A stretch of 64,000 bases of DNA from positions 90,720 to 154,719 of the forward strand of contig JAQWQB010000105.1 in assembly GCA_029245065.1 (NCBI GenBank), written 5' to 3'. Within the stretch, counting starts at the first letter, position 1. Every line of letters begins with the position of its first letter. The notes under the pieces are model-generated. The model saw only the letters and a program-made list of their open reading frames with translations, did no database searches and was not told the DNA's origin. Shown in pieces: positions 19,737-29,331 of this stretch. This DNA is from Flavobacteriales bacterium (GTDB lineage: Bacteria > Bacteroidota > Bacteroidia > Flavobacteriales_D > Sanyastnellaceae). The position numbers were made by a program, and so were the translations under genes.

Positions 19737-22700
19737 TCACCGGATAATCAAACGTTCGTGCCATTTGTGTTGGCCGTCATCTGCCATGACGACGTACACG
19801 CCTGGAGCCAAACTTGCCGTGTTCACGTAGTAACGTTCGAACCCATCGAAAAAATGGTGTCTCTCTAAACAACACCTCCCTTGGGTATCGAACACGCTGA
19901 TCACGGTTTGACCATCTAGTTGATCATTGTTCAGGTAAAAAGAGTCAGAAGCTGGATTGGGTGAAATGCGGAACACTGGGCGCTTTGAAGTGCTTTTTTC
20001 AAATGGAGCTTCGCCACAAAACGGATAGGTGATATCACCTGGAGCTTGAATGTGCGCACCGAAAGAGGCTGTTTCGGGTAACCACGCCTCCGGCTGATCG
20101 AGTGGAAACTCCGGTGGCAGTTCAAAAACACTATCGGTTTCGTAGTATAGTTCAGTGAAGGCTAATCGAGCTAGATGATTGTCTAAGCGCGACACGTGTT
20201 CAAGCACACAAGATTGCTCTATGGCATCCAAACCGCATGCATCTGAAGATTCCAAGATATCCATTGCATCGTCATAACGAAGAGACGAAAGCGCAAATCG
20301 CACTTTATCTATTTCATTTAGAAACTGCTGCCGGTAATTCGGAAGATTGATGCTGGAGGCAGTTAATTTATTCATGGCTTGCTTTGTTAAATCCAAGGTC
20401 AAAGGAAATAGGACATCTTGTTCCGCATCGAACTGGACTATATCTCGTTCTAGCAGGACTGTTGATGAAATGAGTAGGTTTTTTCGAGCAGCATTCTTAA
20501 CGCGTTGTACAAGTGGGTCGCTCAGATCATGGTCGTAAATGATTAATTCTGACAACAATGTAACAGCCAGTTCTTCATCTGGATTTTCGCCATAGTAGCT
20601 CATAAAACCCATGGCAACGTGCAGTGCATCAAGAATAGAAACCCCGTCGAAATGCTCACTAAAAATGAGCGGGTAATTCGAAGAGTTGCTTTTAACGGTC
20701 TCCACTTTTCCGGGTTTAATCGGGTCGTTTAATCCACAGCTAACAGTTGAAATCGGGTTTTTATCGACGAGTTTTAAATCACAACCATCAAACATGATAA
20801 TGGGTGTTGCGTAATCGCATTCGACATCAATCTGTTGGATGTCGTAGTGGTAGGAAAGAATGTTTCCCCCGTTTGGCCAACCGTTCCGGTGTACGAACGA
20901 TTTTGCTTTGCACTCCTCATTGCAATCTCCCAGAACACTACCCTCAAATAGAACCGCTGATGCGGTACCGAATTGATTGTGGCCGTTGAGCAAATCAAAT
21001 GAAGCCGCGGCCGTCATTTTGATATGGATGTCGTTATTTGAGAAAACATTAAATCCGGCCCCTAAATCAGTACTTAGGTTAAGTTCGGTATAGGGGAATA
21101 CTTCCACGGCGATGTTGTTTTGTGTAAACTCAGTGCATTTCAAGCGTACTTCGCCACCTTCTTTCTGAATGGCTGTATCATAATTGTCGAAAACGCTTTC
21201 TCGTGCAAAGAGTGTCACATCTGAAATATCTGTGATCCCGTTTCCATTGCTATTCCCTTCAAACGTTGTTTCCAGAATATGAACGGTAAGACCCAAATTA
21301 TCGGAAAACACATGTGAATTGATCATCTCACATCCGAAAAGACGGTACCCGCCTCCATGAACTTCAATGGTGGTTTCGGTGGCTTTGGAATCGACGATAC
21401 GAAGTAGATCTGTTTCATAGGTACACGCAATCTCAAGCTTATGCATGGTGCAGTCAGAAAGGTGCGCACCGTCTGACAACCATATGTGGTGTGAGTTATC
21501 AACCGCTTGCATCCGGACCTGGTCGAGCGACAGGTACGCGTTGGAGGTAATCAAGGTGTTCGACTCTAAATTGATAATACCTTCTTTAATGGTTAGTGCA
21601 CCAAGGGTCCAATTCGTACGCATGCTACCTCCATCTTCAATGATGATGAGTTCTTGGGCTGCATGTGTGCCTGAGATAATCAATTCAGAAGAATGCGCTC
21701 CATGGATACTGAGCCCAGGGTTTCGGAATAGAAGTACACCGTTGTCATCGCCTACCATTCTTATTTCTGCTGTTAATTCTTCGGCAATACGGATCTCCCC
21801 TTCAATTTCTATGGTTGCTCCCTCGTGCACTTTGAAGATGGTCATGGCATTGAATAGCAAGTTGGCACCCTCTTTAATGATAAGTCGGCTCCCTGGCAGC
21901 ATTTCAAACGTTCCTCCATCCAATATGAGTTGACTACTTCGATCCAATTGAAGCGTGCTATTTGTATTCAGAACAATGGTGCCATTGGTACAGCTCATTG
22001 TGGCTGAATGGGGGGCAACGAGTCTTGCAGTTCGGTTAGATAGAGAACTGCCAATTTCCAACGCGCCTCCTTGGTGTATGTTCAGCTCATTGCCACAACC
22101 GGTGAGGCGTGCATTGAAGTGTGATGGGTTTTCAGAGATGGTATCTTCATCTTCGCCGAAGCCTAGAGGCTGGTCACCATTTATGTGGAGTAGACCGCCA
22201 TCTTGGACGATTAAATTCGGAATTACAGGATACAAGTCTCCCGCTAAATTGAAGCTACCATTGTTGATGTCACTTGCGTCCAAACTTGGCCCTTCCAGCC
22301 CATTGGTTTGATCCAATTCGTTCAAAATAAATTCAATGGTTTCCCAAGTGATTTCACTGTGCTGCGAATTGTAGCTATGGGAGAGCCAATTGTCAAATGG
22401 ACATTCGTCAGGGTAGCTATCCAAATGATCATCTACATGCAAATAATAAGCGCCTGTTGTTAATCCAAGTGCACTCGTAGAAGGAATGAAACAGTGCAAT
22501 GTCTCGTATTCGTCAGGACTGATATAGCTATCACAATTAATGATCTCGTGTTCTTCCAGAGTGGCCAATTCGACATTGAGTTCATCCACCAATTGTTTCA
22601 TTGAATTCCGTGTACCACCTGGAGCGTTGTCAATATGGGGTAAGTTGTTTGAGACTTGTGCTACAGCGCTAAATCCGTTGTTCGAAAATAGCCCACCAAT

Positions 22701-24359
22701 AATGCAGAACAAGTCGTTTCCACATTCTACAATTGAGGAATATTCTCCTTCGAAAATGACATTGTGAGTTGGTGAAGCGAGGTCGTGGTAAGCATCGCCT
22801 GGCGCGGCGACGATGCGCATTTTGAACAAGCTTTCTCCCAAGAAGGTGCATTCATAATCCAATAAAGAGGAACCGGAGTTGATGTCTAGTAATTCTGCAG
22901 ACCCACTGCCATTCGCAATAGCTAAGTTGCGCGTATAAGCAGGAAACCCAAGGTCGTTTAGTTCGGATAAATAGGCTTCATGGGGTTCATTTCCCAACAC
23001 GTGGGCAATGAGTAATTCCCGAGTAGCTGGACGTTCGAGGTAGTACTGCACAAAGGCTTGTGCTCCTTGGTTAAATTCATTGGCGTAGTAAAGCGCATGT
23101 TGAAGTCCAAATGGAAGGTTAGCACCAGCGTGAGGAGAGTCAAGCGATATATAGTGGCTACTGCAGTGTGGAATCCCTTGTTTTTCCATTTTTGCCAAGG
23201 CCATACGGCAAATTTGGCCTCCCATACTTGCTCCTGCGATCACCGTTTCATATGCACCAGTTCGGTGCTCATTAATGCGTTCAATTAAATCAATTAGCAG
23301 TTGGCTATTTTGACTTATGGAAGCCGCGCCATCTTCAAAATCCAATAGAATCAGGTCAAAGCCTCTTGCCCTTAAGTCATCTAACAAAACGGGCATGTTG
23401 GCAAGAAAAGGATAGTTGATAGATGCACCACTTGTGAATTCATACCAGCCAAACTGACCATTCCGCAACACGTTGATTTCTTGCCCAAAGTCGATTCCTT
23501 CGACAAACACAAAAGGCCGATCGAAAATACCATCGTCACTCATTAACGTGTAGGCATTACCACGCATCACTTCGCCCTCAGCTTCGGAACTAAACTGCCA
23601 AGGGAAAGCGGGGTTGTTATAAGACCAAGGAGGTAGTTCCGGATTCGGAAATGAAGAAGCACCACCAGCCGATTTTAATTCTAAAAAAGTGGTGAATTCT
23701 TCGCCATTTCTTTCACCCTTGATACGAATGGTCTTCGCAGACATGTCATCGTTGTACGAAACGCCAATGGTTTCTCCCACGTTGAAAGAGCGGTAACCAA
23801 AACCATCGTCTGGATCAATTTGAATGTTCGTTAAGCTTTCGGTCCTATTCGAAATGTAATTTGAAGGGGGAAGTGTAAAAAGGTAGTCGCCTCCGTTGTG
23901 GTCCAGTAAGTCAATGTACCCAAAGAATGCTCCTTGAACCACATAGGGATTTCCTTCTCCACTTTCATCAGAGTAGGCTTCTTCGCCTGCTACAATCATG
24001 CCCGAAGAAAATGCCGTTTCTGAAAAAGTGGTGTAGTCAATATCGGCGAGAATCAACGGAATGCTTGTAGAAGATTGCTTGACTGTTTTTCCAGCTTCGT
24101 CCAATGCAATCATGGTTTGGAAAAAAGCATTCGTGAAGTCGGCTTTTTCGAATGAAAACAACAGTTGACGTTGTTCATTTCGTGTTAGAATGGGTATTTC
24201 ATTCAAGCCATTAGGTGGTGTGCCTTTTGCCATGGAAGCTGGCCAAAACAGCTCTGTTTGAAAATCGGTAGACGGTAAATTTTCAAATGGAGCGGGTAGT
24301 TGCGCCGTTCCTGCCAAATGAAAAAGCATGGCAAAAAGGAGGAAGGGTGTTCCTTTCAT
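19737..24359 (-). CDS. Giant secreted lipase-like and beta-helix protein with T9SS sorting domain
   Basis: A 1540-residue exported protein with signal peptide MKGTPFLLFAMLFHLAGTAQ. Residues of about 280-450 look like an alpha/beta hydrolase: the nucleophile elbow is GASMGG with Ser378, followed by SLDSPHAGANLP, as in PGAP1/lipase families; an acidic residue and histidine (perhaps in NSQHSE near 667) would complete a triad. Residues of about 690-1160 are repetitive short beta strands with phrases such as LIVQDGGLLHING and LDGGTFEMLPGSRL, predicting a right-handed parallel beta-helix. A helical segment follows, then a type A T9SS sorting domain (from FRISPNPASDSF near 1463). It is probably displayed on the surface; substrate unknown. 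It is transcribed alone and ends at a strong terminator. Confidence 0.75.
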   Translation of the reverse strand: MKGTPFLLFAMLFHLAGTAQLPAPFENLPSTDFQTELFWPASMAKGTPPNGLNEIPILTRNEQRQLLFSFEKADFTNAFFQTMIALDEAGKTVKQSSTSIPLILADIDYTTFSETAFSSGMIVAGEEAYSDESGEGNPYVVQGAFFGYIDLLDHNGGDYLFTLPPSNYISNRTESLTNIQIDPDDGFGYRSFNVGETIGVSYNDDMSAKTIRIKGERNGEEFTTFLELKSAGGASSFPNPELPPWSYNNPAFPWQFSSEAEGEVMRGNAYTLMSDDGIFDRPFVFVEGIDFGQEINVLRNGQFGWYEFTSGASINYPFLANMPVLLDDLRARGFDLILLDFEDGAASISQNSQLLIDLIERINEHRTGAYETVIAGASMGGQICRMALAKMEKQGIPHCSSHYISLDSPHAGANLPFGLQHALYYANEFNQGAQAFVQYYLERPATRELLIAHVLGNEPHEAYLSELNDLGFPAYTRNLAIANGSGSAELLDINSGSSLLDYECTFLGESLFKMRIVAAPGDAYHDLASPTHNVIFEGEYSSIVECGNDLFCIIGGLFSNNGFSAVAQVSNNLPHIDNAPGGTRNSMKQLVDELNVELATLEEHEIINCDSYISPDEYETLHCFIPSTSALGLTTGAYYLHVDDHLDSYPDECPFDNWLSHSYNSQHSEITWETIEFILNELDQTNGLEGPSLDASDINNGSFNLAGDLYPVIPNLIVQDGGLLHINGDQPLGFGEDEDTISENPSHFNARLTGCGNELNIHQGGALEIGSSLSNRTARLVAPHSATMSCTNGTIVLNTNSTLQLDRSSQLILDGGTFEMLPGSRLIIKEGANLLFNAMTIFKVHEGATIEIEGEIRIAEELTAEIRMVGDDNGVLLFRNPGLSIHGAHSSELIISGTHAAQELIIIEDGGSMRTNWTLGALTIKEGIINLESNTLITSNAYLSLDQVRMQAVDNSHHIWLSDGAHLSDCTMHKLEIACTYETDLLRIVDSKATETTIEVHGGGYRLFGCEMINSHVFSDNLGLTVHILETTFEGNSNGNGITDISDVTLFARESVFDNYDTAIQKEGGEVRLKCTEFTQNNIAVEVFPYTELNLSTDLGAGFNVFSNNDIHIKMTAAASFDLLNGHNQFGTASAVLFEGSVLGDCNEECKAKSFVHRNGWPNGGNILSYHYDIQQIDVECDYATPIIMFDGCDLKLVDKNPISTVSCGLNDPIKPGKVETVKSNSSNYPLIFSEHFDGVSILDALHVAMGFMSYYGENPDEELAVTLLSELIIYDHDLSDPLVQRVKNAARKNLLISSTVLLERDIVQFDAEQDVLFPLTLDLTKQAMNKLTASSINLPNYRQQFLNEIDKVRFALSSLRYDDAMDILESSDACGLDAIEQSCVLEHVSRLDNHLARLAFTELYYETDSVFELPPEFPLDQPEAWLPETASFGAHIQAPGDITYPFCGEAPFEKSTSKRPVFRISPNPASDSFYLNNDQLDGQTVISVFDTQGRCCLERHHFFDGFERYYVNTASLAPGVYVVMADDGQHKWHERLIIR

Positions 24360-24478
24360 GTTCAGTAGGTTTAAGTTTAATTTGAAGCATCAGATGTGCT
24401 TCTCCTACCGAAAGTATGAGTGATAAATTCTCGTCCGACAACGGTTTTGTAGACGACTGAAAGAACTTTGTAGACGGG

Positions 24479-26299
24479 CTATTTTATGACATCACCCCGT
24501 AGCGCACGGAATCTTTTTCGCGCTTCAACCACGTACAAGCTACCTGGGTATTCAACCAAAAGGCGCTCATAGTATTCTTGCGCTTTCAACTCATCTAGGT
24601 ATACATAATGGTGCAGTTCAGCCAATTGGAAAAGGGCGTCATCCGCAAGAATGTCCATGAAATGAAGGGATACGATTTCTTCAAGGAGGGTTTCCGCTTT
24701 TGAATGATCACCCACGCGCATGGCCATGTCGCTCTTAAGCATAAGAATTTCGTCCTTCAACGTATGAGCGGGCCACACTTCTAACAAAGAATCAACCTTG
24801 GCCAGTGCTTCATCATACCTGTTTTGAAAAGATAGTAAGTCCGCTTGAGCGTATAACATCATGGGTACCACGGTGGTGTCCATGTTGAAATTATCGGTAA
24901 TCAGCAAGCTCAGATCAATCGCATCATTTGAGATCAACTTTGTAGTACTAGCTTTGAGAACGTCTAGTTGAGCTTGTGCCCATTCAAAATCGCCAGTGAA
25001 ATAAGAGATGCGCGCGTTTCGGAATTTCGCTTCATGCCCTAAAGGGTCTTCTTTGAATTGGAGTTCTACTTGTGAGTACAGCAACGAAGCATCCCAAATA
25101 TCTCCCTCGAGCAGTTGAATATCTGCTAACTCCAGTTTACACACAGCCTGGATTTTTCCGTAGAGACCAGGCACTTGAATTGCTTCCTCAAGCGTGGTCA
25201 TGGCTTTTTCTGGGTCACCAAGGTTGAACGCGTATATGTGCGACAACTCCTTCATCATTATGGCAGTGTCAGATGTCTTACCTAATTCAGTCAATGATTG
25301 TTCATACTGGGCTGCAAGTGCTGCGAATGCCTCTTTATCAGGAGTGGGCTCATCGTTTAACTCAGCTAAACGGGCTTCCAACATTTCTGAAATGGCCGTT
25401 GTGTAGTACTCGTTGGATGGTCCTTTAGCGGCTACATACTCATAGGCTTCTCGAGCTGTGCGGTAGTCTGCACTTCCGCGAGCCATGTTTCCGATTTCCA
25501 TTACCCGCAAACCCGTTTCGTTCAACCGTTTGTCCAAGGCTTGCGCTTGAACTAATGACGAAGCAAAATCTTTGCGTTGGTTGAAAATCCAGATTAACAG
25601 TTCATTGTAAATGGTCTGGTCTGGAAAGCGTTGAATTCGCTTGATGAGTTTAACACGAAGCATGTCGTAGTTCTCATCGTTCGAGTGGACGCTCAAATTT
25701 CTATTGAGGGAGTTTTGAACGGTTTGGATGTAACGCGGACTGGTAATCAAGAGATCCATGAAAGAATCAACCATCTCCTCGTAATTCCCCATCATTCCAT
25801 TGACATTGGCGATTTCGTAGTTGAACTCGTAGCCGTCAGCGGTATTCTTTCTGCCCTTGTTGTAGGTCGCCAGGGCGTAGTCGTACATAGATAATTTGAT
25901 GAAAGCATTGGCCAACTGAATGGTTGGGCTTCGGCCAGGCTGTAGCGCTTTTAACGCATCGTCGAATTCTTCTTGAGCCTTTTCATCGTCATTGAATTGA
26001 AGGTAAAGTGAGCCGAGATCAACATGTGCGTTTGCTGTGTTGTTCTTACTTCGAAGTTTTTTCTTCACGAGTTTTTCAGCCGCTTCAAATTCATTTAATG
26101 CGACCAATGTACCCAAATACTTCTCGTACACCTTGTTGGACTGATTGCTCTTCCAAATCTTGTCGTAATAGAGTTTGGCAGATGAATACTCGCCATTTTT
26201 ATAGTAGTATTCGGCCAGCTCTAAATCTGACTGTGCAAAGCTCGTAACGCTGACGAAGAGCGCTAAAATGAGGGTGATATAGTTGATGTGTTTTTTCAA
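24479..26299 (-). CDS. Exported TPR-repeat protein
   Basis: A 606-residue helical protein with signal peptide MKKHINYITLILALFVSVTSFAQ. Tetratricopeptide repeats run nearly the whole length; clear examples begin LAEYYYKNGEYSSAKLYYDKI, ANAHVDLGSLYLQFNDDEKAQ and end with LAELHHYVYLDELKAQEYYERLLVEYPGS. Such proteins act as periplasmic scaffolds; no enzymatic domain is seen. The start is TTG, supported by the signal peptide and by overlap with the stop of the upstream lipoprotein gene (TTGA), which indicates coupling. The two together may form a periplasmic complex of unknown function. No known gliding or T9SS gene is adjacent. Confidence 0.8.
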   Translation of the reverse strand: MKKHINYITLILALFVSVTSFAQSDLELAEYYYKNGEYSSAKLYYDKIWKSNQSNKVYEKYLGTLVALNEFEAAEKLVKKKLRSKNNTANAHVDLGSLYLQFNDDEKAQEEFDDALKALQPGRSPTIQLANAFIKLSMYDYALATYNKGRKNTADGYEFNYEIANVNGMMGNYEEMVDSFMDLLITSPRYIQTVQNSLNRNLSVHSNDENYDMLRVKLIKRIQRFPDQTIYNELLIWIFNQRKDFASSLVQAQALDKRLNETGLRVMEIGNMARGSADYRTAREAYEYVAAKGPSNEYYTTAISEMLEARLAELNDEPTPDKEAFAALAAQYEQSLTELGKTSDTAIMMKELSHIYAFNLGDPEKAMTTLEEAIQVPGLYGKIQAVCKLELADIQLLEGDIWDASLLYSQVELQFKEDPLGHEAKFRNARISYFTGDFEWAQAQLDVLKASTTKLISNDAIDLSLLITDNFNMDTTVVPMMLYAQADLLSFQNRYDEALAKVDSLLEVWPAHTLKDEILMLKSDMAMRVGDHSKAETLLEEIVSLHFMDILADDALFQLAELHHYVYLDELKAQEYYERLLVEYPGSLYVVEARKRFRALRGDVIK

Positions 26300-26859
26300 T
26301 TAACTAGGGTGTCTCCGAGTATTGTACGTACAGATCCTTCCAAACGTTCGAATTCTGAAGTAGCTTCTTCTGCGTAACCAATCGTGGAATTAATTTGTTC
26401 AATCAATGCACTAGCAACACGAGATTCTACCGCGTACTGTTTCGAAACGTATTCTGCGTTGATTTCATTGCCCATGCCATCTTCCGTAGCAGCTGTGTTC
26501 AATGCTTCTTTGAATTGAGTCAGCTGGTTCAACGTTCGTTCTGTTTCTCTAAGAATCTGTGTATTGCGTTTCGGGAAGTCTTTAATCAAACGCTTTGCGC
26601 TGTTGTATTCACTGAACACAACAGCATCTTCTTCAGACATTTGACCTTTAAATTTCATGGTCATTTTACTCATGTCTTCTTTGATGATGCCCAATATCAT
26701 TTCTGTTCGCTGAGCGTCCAATTGCGCGTAACGCTCTTGAGCAGACAACACTTCTTGGTGCAACGAATCAATCTGCTTTACTTCTGTTGTAAAACGATTG
26801 GTGTTGGTGGAACACGATGCGAGGCACCAAACGAAAAGCACTAGAATTATTCCCTTCAT
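26296..26859 (-). CDS. Putative coiled-coil lipoprotein, unknown function
   Basis: A 187-residue protein with a good lipoprotein signal (MKGIILVLFVWCLASC, lipobox LASC, lipidation at C16). The mature part is almost entirely charged alpha helix with heptad patterns around 25-75 and 95-160, suggesting a coiled coil anchored in a membrane. I do not recognise a named family. Its TGA overlaps the TTG start of the TPR protein gene, so the pair is co-translated. serS lies 84 bases upstream on the same strand and could be co-transcribed, though unrelated in function. Confidence 0.75.
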   Translation of the reverse strand: MKGIILVLFVWCLASCSTNTNRFTTEVKQIDSLHQEVLSAQERYAQLDAQRTEMILGIIKEDMSKMTMKFKGQMSEEDAVVFSEYNSAKRLIKDFPKRNTQILRETERTLNQLTQFKEALNTAATEDGMGNEINAEYVSKQYAVESRVASALIEQINSTIGYAEEATSEFERLEGSVRTILGDTLVN

Positions 26860-26943
26860 TTTGACTTGTTAGAATGAGCATGGAAGATACGCATTCAGCT
26901 GTTTAAGTGCAGCAATGTGCATGCCAAAAATTCGGAAATACGT

Positions 26944-28215
26944 TTACGAAATGTAGTCGAATCCAGTATACGGACGTAACGCTTCAGGAATTCGAATTCC
27001 CTTTTCATCTTGATTGTTTTCAAGAAGAGCTGCAACAATTCGTGGCAGGGCAAGAGCACTTCCGTTCAACGTGTGTACCAAATGCGTTTTTCCATCTTCC
27101 CCTTTGTACCTCGCTTTTATTCTGTTTGATTGGTAGGTTTCGAAGTTAGAAATTGAAGAAACTTCTAGCCAACGGCCTTGTCCAGCTGACCAAACTTCTA
27201 AATCGAAGGTAAGGGCAGAAGCGAAAGTGAGGTCTCCACCACAAAGGCGAAGTGTGCGGTAGGGCAGCTCCAATTTTTCGAGCAATCCTTGCACATATTC
27301 TATCATGGTCTTCTGCGTGTCATATGAGTTGTCAGGGTGCTCAATAGCAACGATCTCGACCTTGTCAAACTGATGGAGTCTATTTAAACCTCTTACGTCT
27401 TTACCATAAGAGCCTGCTTCTCTTCGGAAACAAGGAGTGTATCCTGTGAGTTTGATTGGAAAGTCTCCCTCTTTGAGGATGACATCTCTGAACACATTCG
27501 TCAACGGAACCTCTGCTGTTGGGATGAGGTATAGGTCATCTGCTGGCATGTAATACATCTGACCTTCTTTGTCAGGAAGACTACCTGTGCCAATCCCAGA
27601 AGCTTCGTTCACTAGAAGTGGCGGCATGTATTCTGTATAGCCCGCATCCGTAGCGTTGTCTAGGAAAAATTGAATCAACGCACGTTGAAGTTTTGCTCCT
27701 TTCCCTTTGTACAAAGGAAATCCAGCGCCAGTGATTTTCACGCCAAGTTCAAAATCGATTAAACCGTAACGCTCCGTTAATTCCCAATGAGGAACTGCGT
27801 TGTCAGCAAGCACGGGCTTGGTGCCCCATTCACTTTCCACTTGGTTGTCTTCATCAGACATTCCGAGGGGAACAGATGGGTGAGGAACATTTGGTAGCTT
27901 GTACAGCAGCTGTTTAAGCTCTTCGTCAATTTGACCCTGTTTCTCTTTTAGTTCGTGAGAGCGTTCTTTGAGGTCAACTGTTTTGACCTTCATCGCCTCA
28001 GCTTCTTCACGCTTTCCAGACTTAAATAGGTTCCCAATTTCTTTCGAAATGGAGTTGCTTTCAGCAAGTACAGCATCTAACTCTGATTGACACGCTCTGC
28101 GGTTTTCGTCCTCCTTGAGAATGGCATCGAGTGTTTCGCCTGCTTGCAAGTTTCTCTTCGCAAGGGCTTTTTCAATTTCATCGCGTTTGTTGCGAATATC
28201 TGTTAGCGTAAGCAT
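26944..28215 (-). CDS. serS: Serine--tRNA ligase
   Basis: Class II aminoacyl-tRNA synthetase charging tRNA-Ser (and tRNA-Sec where present). The 423-residue length is normal. The N-terminal 105 residues form the long antiparallel coiled-coil arm, rich in E/K, starting MLTLTDIRNKRDEIEKAL. Class II motifs are visible: motif 2 TPCFRREAGSYGKD and motif 3 NGSALALPRIVAALLEN, with the TAEVPLTN serine-binding segment. The C-terminus RIPEALRPYTGFDYIS is typical. It lies downstream of rplU-rpmA on the same strand with a weak hairpin between. Confidence 0.98.
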   Translation of the reverse strand: MLTLTDIRNKRDEIEKALAKRNLQAGETLDAILKEDENRRACQSELDAVLAESNSISKEIGNLFKSGKREEAEAMKVKTVDLKERSHELKEKQGQIDEELKQLLYKLPNVPHPSVPLGMSDEDNQVESEWGTKPVLADNAVPHWELTERYGLIDFELGVKITGAGFPLYKGKGAKLQRALIQFFLDNATDAGYTEYMPPLLVNEASGIGTGSLPDKEGQMYYMPADDLYLIPTAEVPLTNVFRDVILKEGDFPIKLTGYTPCFRREAGSYGKDVRGLNRLHQFDKVEIVAIEHPDNSYDTQKTMIEYVQGLLEKLELPYRTLRLCGGDLTFASALTFDLEVWSAGQGRWLEVSSISNFETYQSNRIKARYKGEDGKTHLVHTLNGSALALPRIVAALLENNQDEKGIRIPEALRPYTGFDYIS

Positions 28216-28247
28216 AGTAGGGGAATTCTAAAAGTTGCTGGAAATGA

Positions 28248-28277
28248 CAAACTCCCAACCGAAAGGAAGGGAGTTTG
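28248..28277 (-). terminator. Hairpin between rpmA and serS, weak terminator
   Basis: CAAACTCCC / GGGAGTTTG, a perfect 9-bp stem; the inner loop can add CC/GG closed by GAAA. On - the downstream sequence is only moderately T-rich, so termination may be partial and serS may receive read-through. Confidence 0.5.
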
Positions 28278-28301
28278 AAAAATGCTATTTATAGTCGAAG
28301 T

Positions 28302-28565
28302 TTAGTTTACTTCGAACGGCTTAACCGTAACGAAACTGCGATCATTGCGCTTCTTGCGAAACTCAACTACACCGTCTGTAAGTGCATACAATGTATGATC
28401 CTTCCCGATTCCAACATTGTCACCTGGGTGATGCTTAGTACCACGCTGACGAACAATAATGTTCCCAGCAAGACAAGCTTGACCACCAAAGATTTTCACT
28501 CCAAGTCGTTTCGACTCTGATTCACGTCCGTTCTTCGAACTACCTGCTCCTTTCTTGTGTGCCAT
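28302..28565 (-). CDS. rpmA: 50S ribosomal protein L27
   Basis: Ribosomal protein L27, 87 residues, located near the peptidyl transferase centre. The sequence [22 protein letters not shown] and [18 protein letters not shown] is diagnostic. The N-terminus starts directly with the mature AHKKG form, without the cleavable extension known in Firmicutes. It is 11 bases downstream of rplU, the usual rplU-rpmA order. Confidence 0.98.
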   Translation of the reverse strand: MAHKKGAGSSKNGRESESKRLGVKIFGGQACLAGNIIVRQRGTKHHPGDNVGIGKDHTLYALTDGVVEFRKKRNDRSFVTVKPFEVN

Positions 28566-28576
28566 GTTCTTTCAGT

Positions 28577-29278
28577 TTACTTTGTTTCACGACCTCCGTC
28601 TAGCTCGTCTTGCCAAACCTTAAGCTCATCCCATTTACCGTCAGCGGCAAATTGAGCTTGTTTTGGCCAAGTAGTAGGATCATGTGATTTATAACGATTT
28701 CCTGCCTCAGCAAGGATTTCTTTAATCTTTTCAACGTCCATCTTAGCAAGATCAGCGTAACTTCCAACACCTGCGTTGCCTAAAATCTCAGCGATTTTTG
28801 GCCCGATGCCTTCCATTTTCGTCAAATCATCACCTTTTGCTGCCGCCTTCTTTGGAGCTGCTTTAGCTGCTGGCTTCTCTGCCGGAGCCGCTGCTGCTGC
28901 CTTAGGAGCTGCTTCTTTCTTAGGAGCTTCCTCTTTTTTAGGAGCTGCCTTAGATGGCTTCGCACCGCTTGCTACGATGCTCTCAATGCGAATCTCAGTA
29001 AGACTTGCACGGAAACCATTCTTCTTACGGTAACCTTTACGACGTTTCTTCTTGAAGATAATTACTTTATCTCCTTTAAGGTGTCTTTCAACCTTTGCGG
29101 CTACTTGAGCGCCGCTGATAGCTGGGGCGCCAACTGAAATTGCTCCGTTGTTGTCTAGAAGGAGAACTCTATCAAAAGTTACTTTAGATCCTTCGTCTGC
29201 ATGCAAACGGTTCACAAAAACCAATTGGTCTTTCTGTACTTTGTACTGGTGCCCTGCTATTTCTACTATAGCGTACAT
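28577..29278 (-). CDS. rplU: 50S ribosomal protein L21 with C-terminal helix-hairpin-helix extension
   Basis: The first 103 residues (from MYAIVEIAGHQYKVQ to about IVASG) are a normal L21 that binds 23S rRNA. The ATG at 29278 is chosen; a TTG eight codons upstream has no support. Unlike the usual L21 of about 105 residues, this protein is 233 residues: residues 104-150 form an Ala/Lys/Pro linker, residues 152-193 a helix-hairpin-helix module (KMEGIGPKIAEIL), and the tail contains DPTTWPKQAQFA and KWDELKVWQDEL. The same tail module occurs, from memory, at the ends of unrelated proteins. It may bind nucleic acid. A promoter with both elements lies just upstream, and rpmA follows. Confidence 0.95.
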   Translation of the reverse strand: MYAIVEIAGHQYKVQKDQLVFVNRLHADEGSKVTFDRVLLLDNNGAISVGAPAISGAQVAAKVERHLKGDKVIIFKKKRRKGYRKKNGFRASLTEIRIESIVASGAKPSKAAPKKEEAPKKEAAPKAAAAAPAEKPAAKAAPKKAAAKGDDLTKMEGIGPKIAEILGNAGVGSYADLAKMDVEKIKEILAEAGNRYKSHDPTTWPKQAQFAADGKWDELKVWQDELDGGRETK

Positions 29279-29299
29279 AACTTTACTTATTTGGGTCGG

Positions 29300-29331
29300 C
29301 AAAGATAGTGAAAGTTTTCAACATCATCCAA
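29300..29331 (-). promoter_or_regulatory. Promoter of rplU-rpmA
   Basis: On - TTG (29329-29331), 21-base spacer, TATCTTTG (29300-29307): a full match to the Bacteroidota -33/-7 consensus, 22 bases before the ATG. It overlaps the last bases of the EamA gene at 29324. Confidence 0.7.

Noticed and set aside
21445..22311. Two long + frames antisense to the lipase/beta-helix gene
   Set aside because: Low-complexity composition caused by the repetitive opposite strand; no start signal or homology features.
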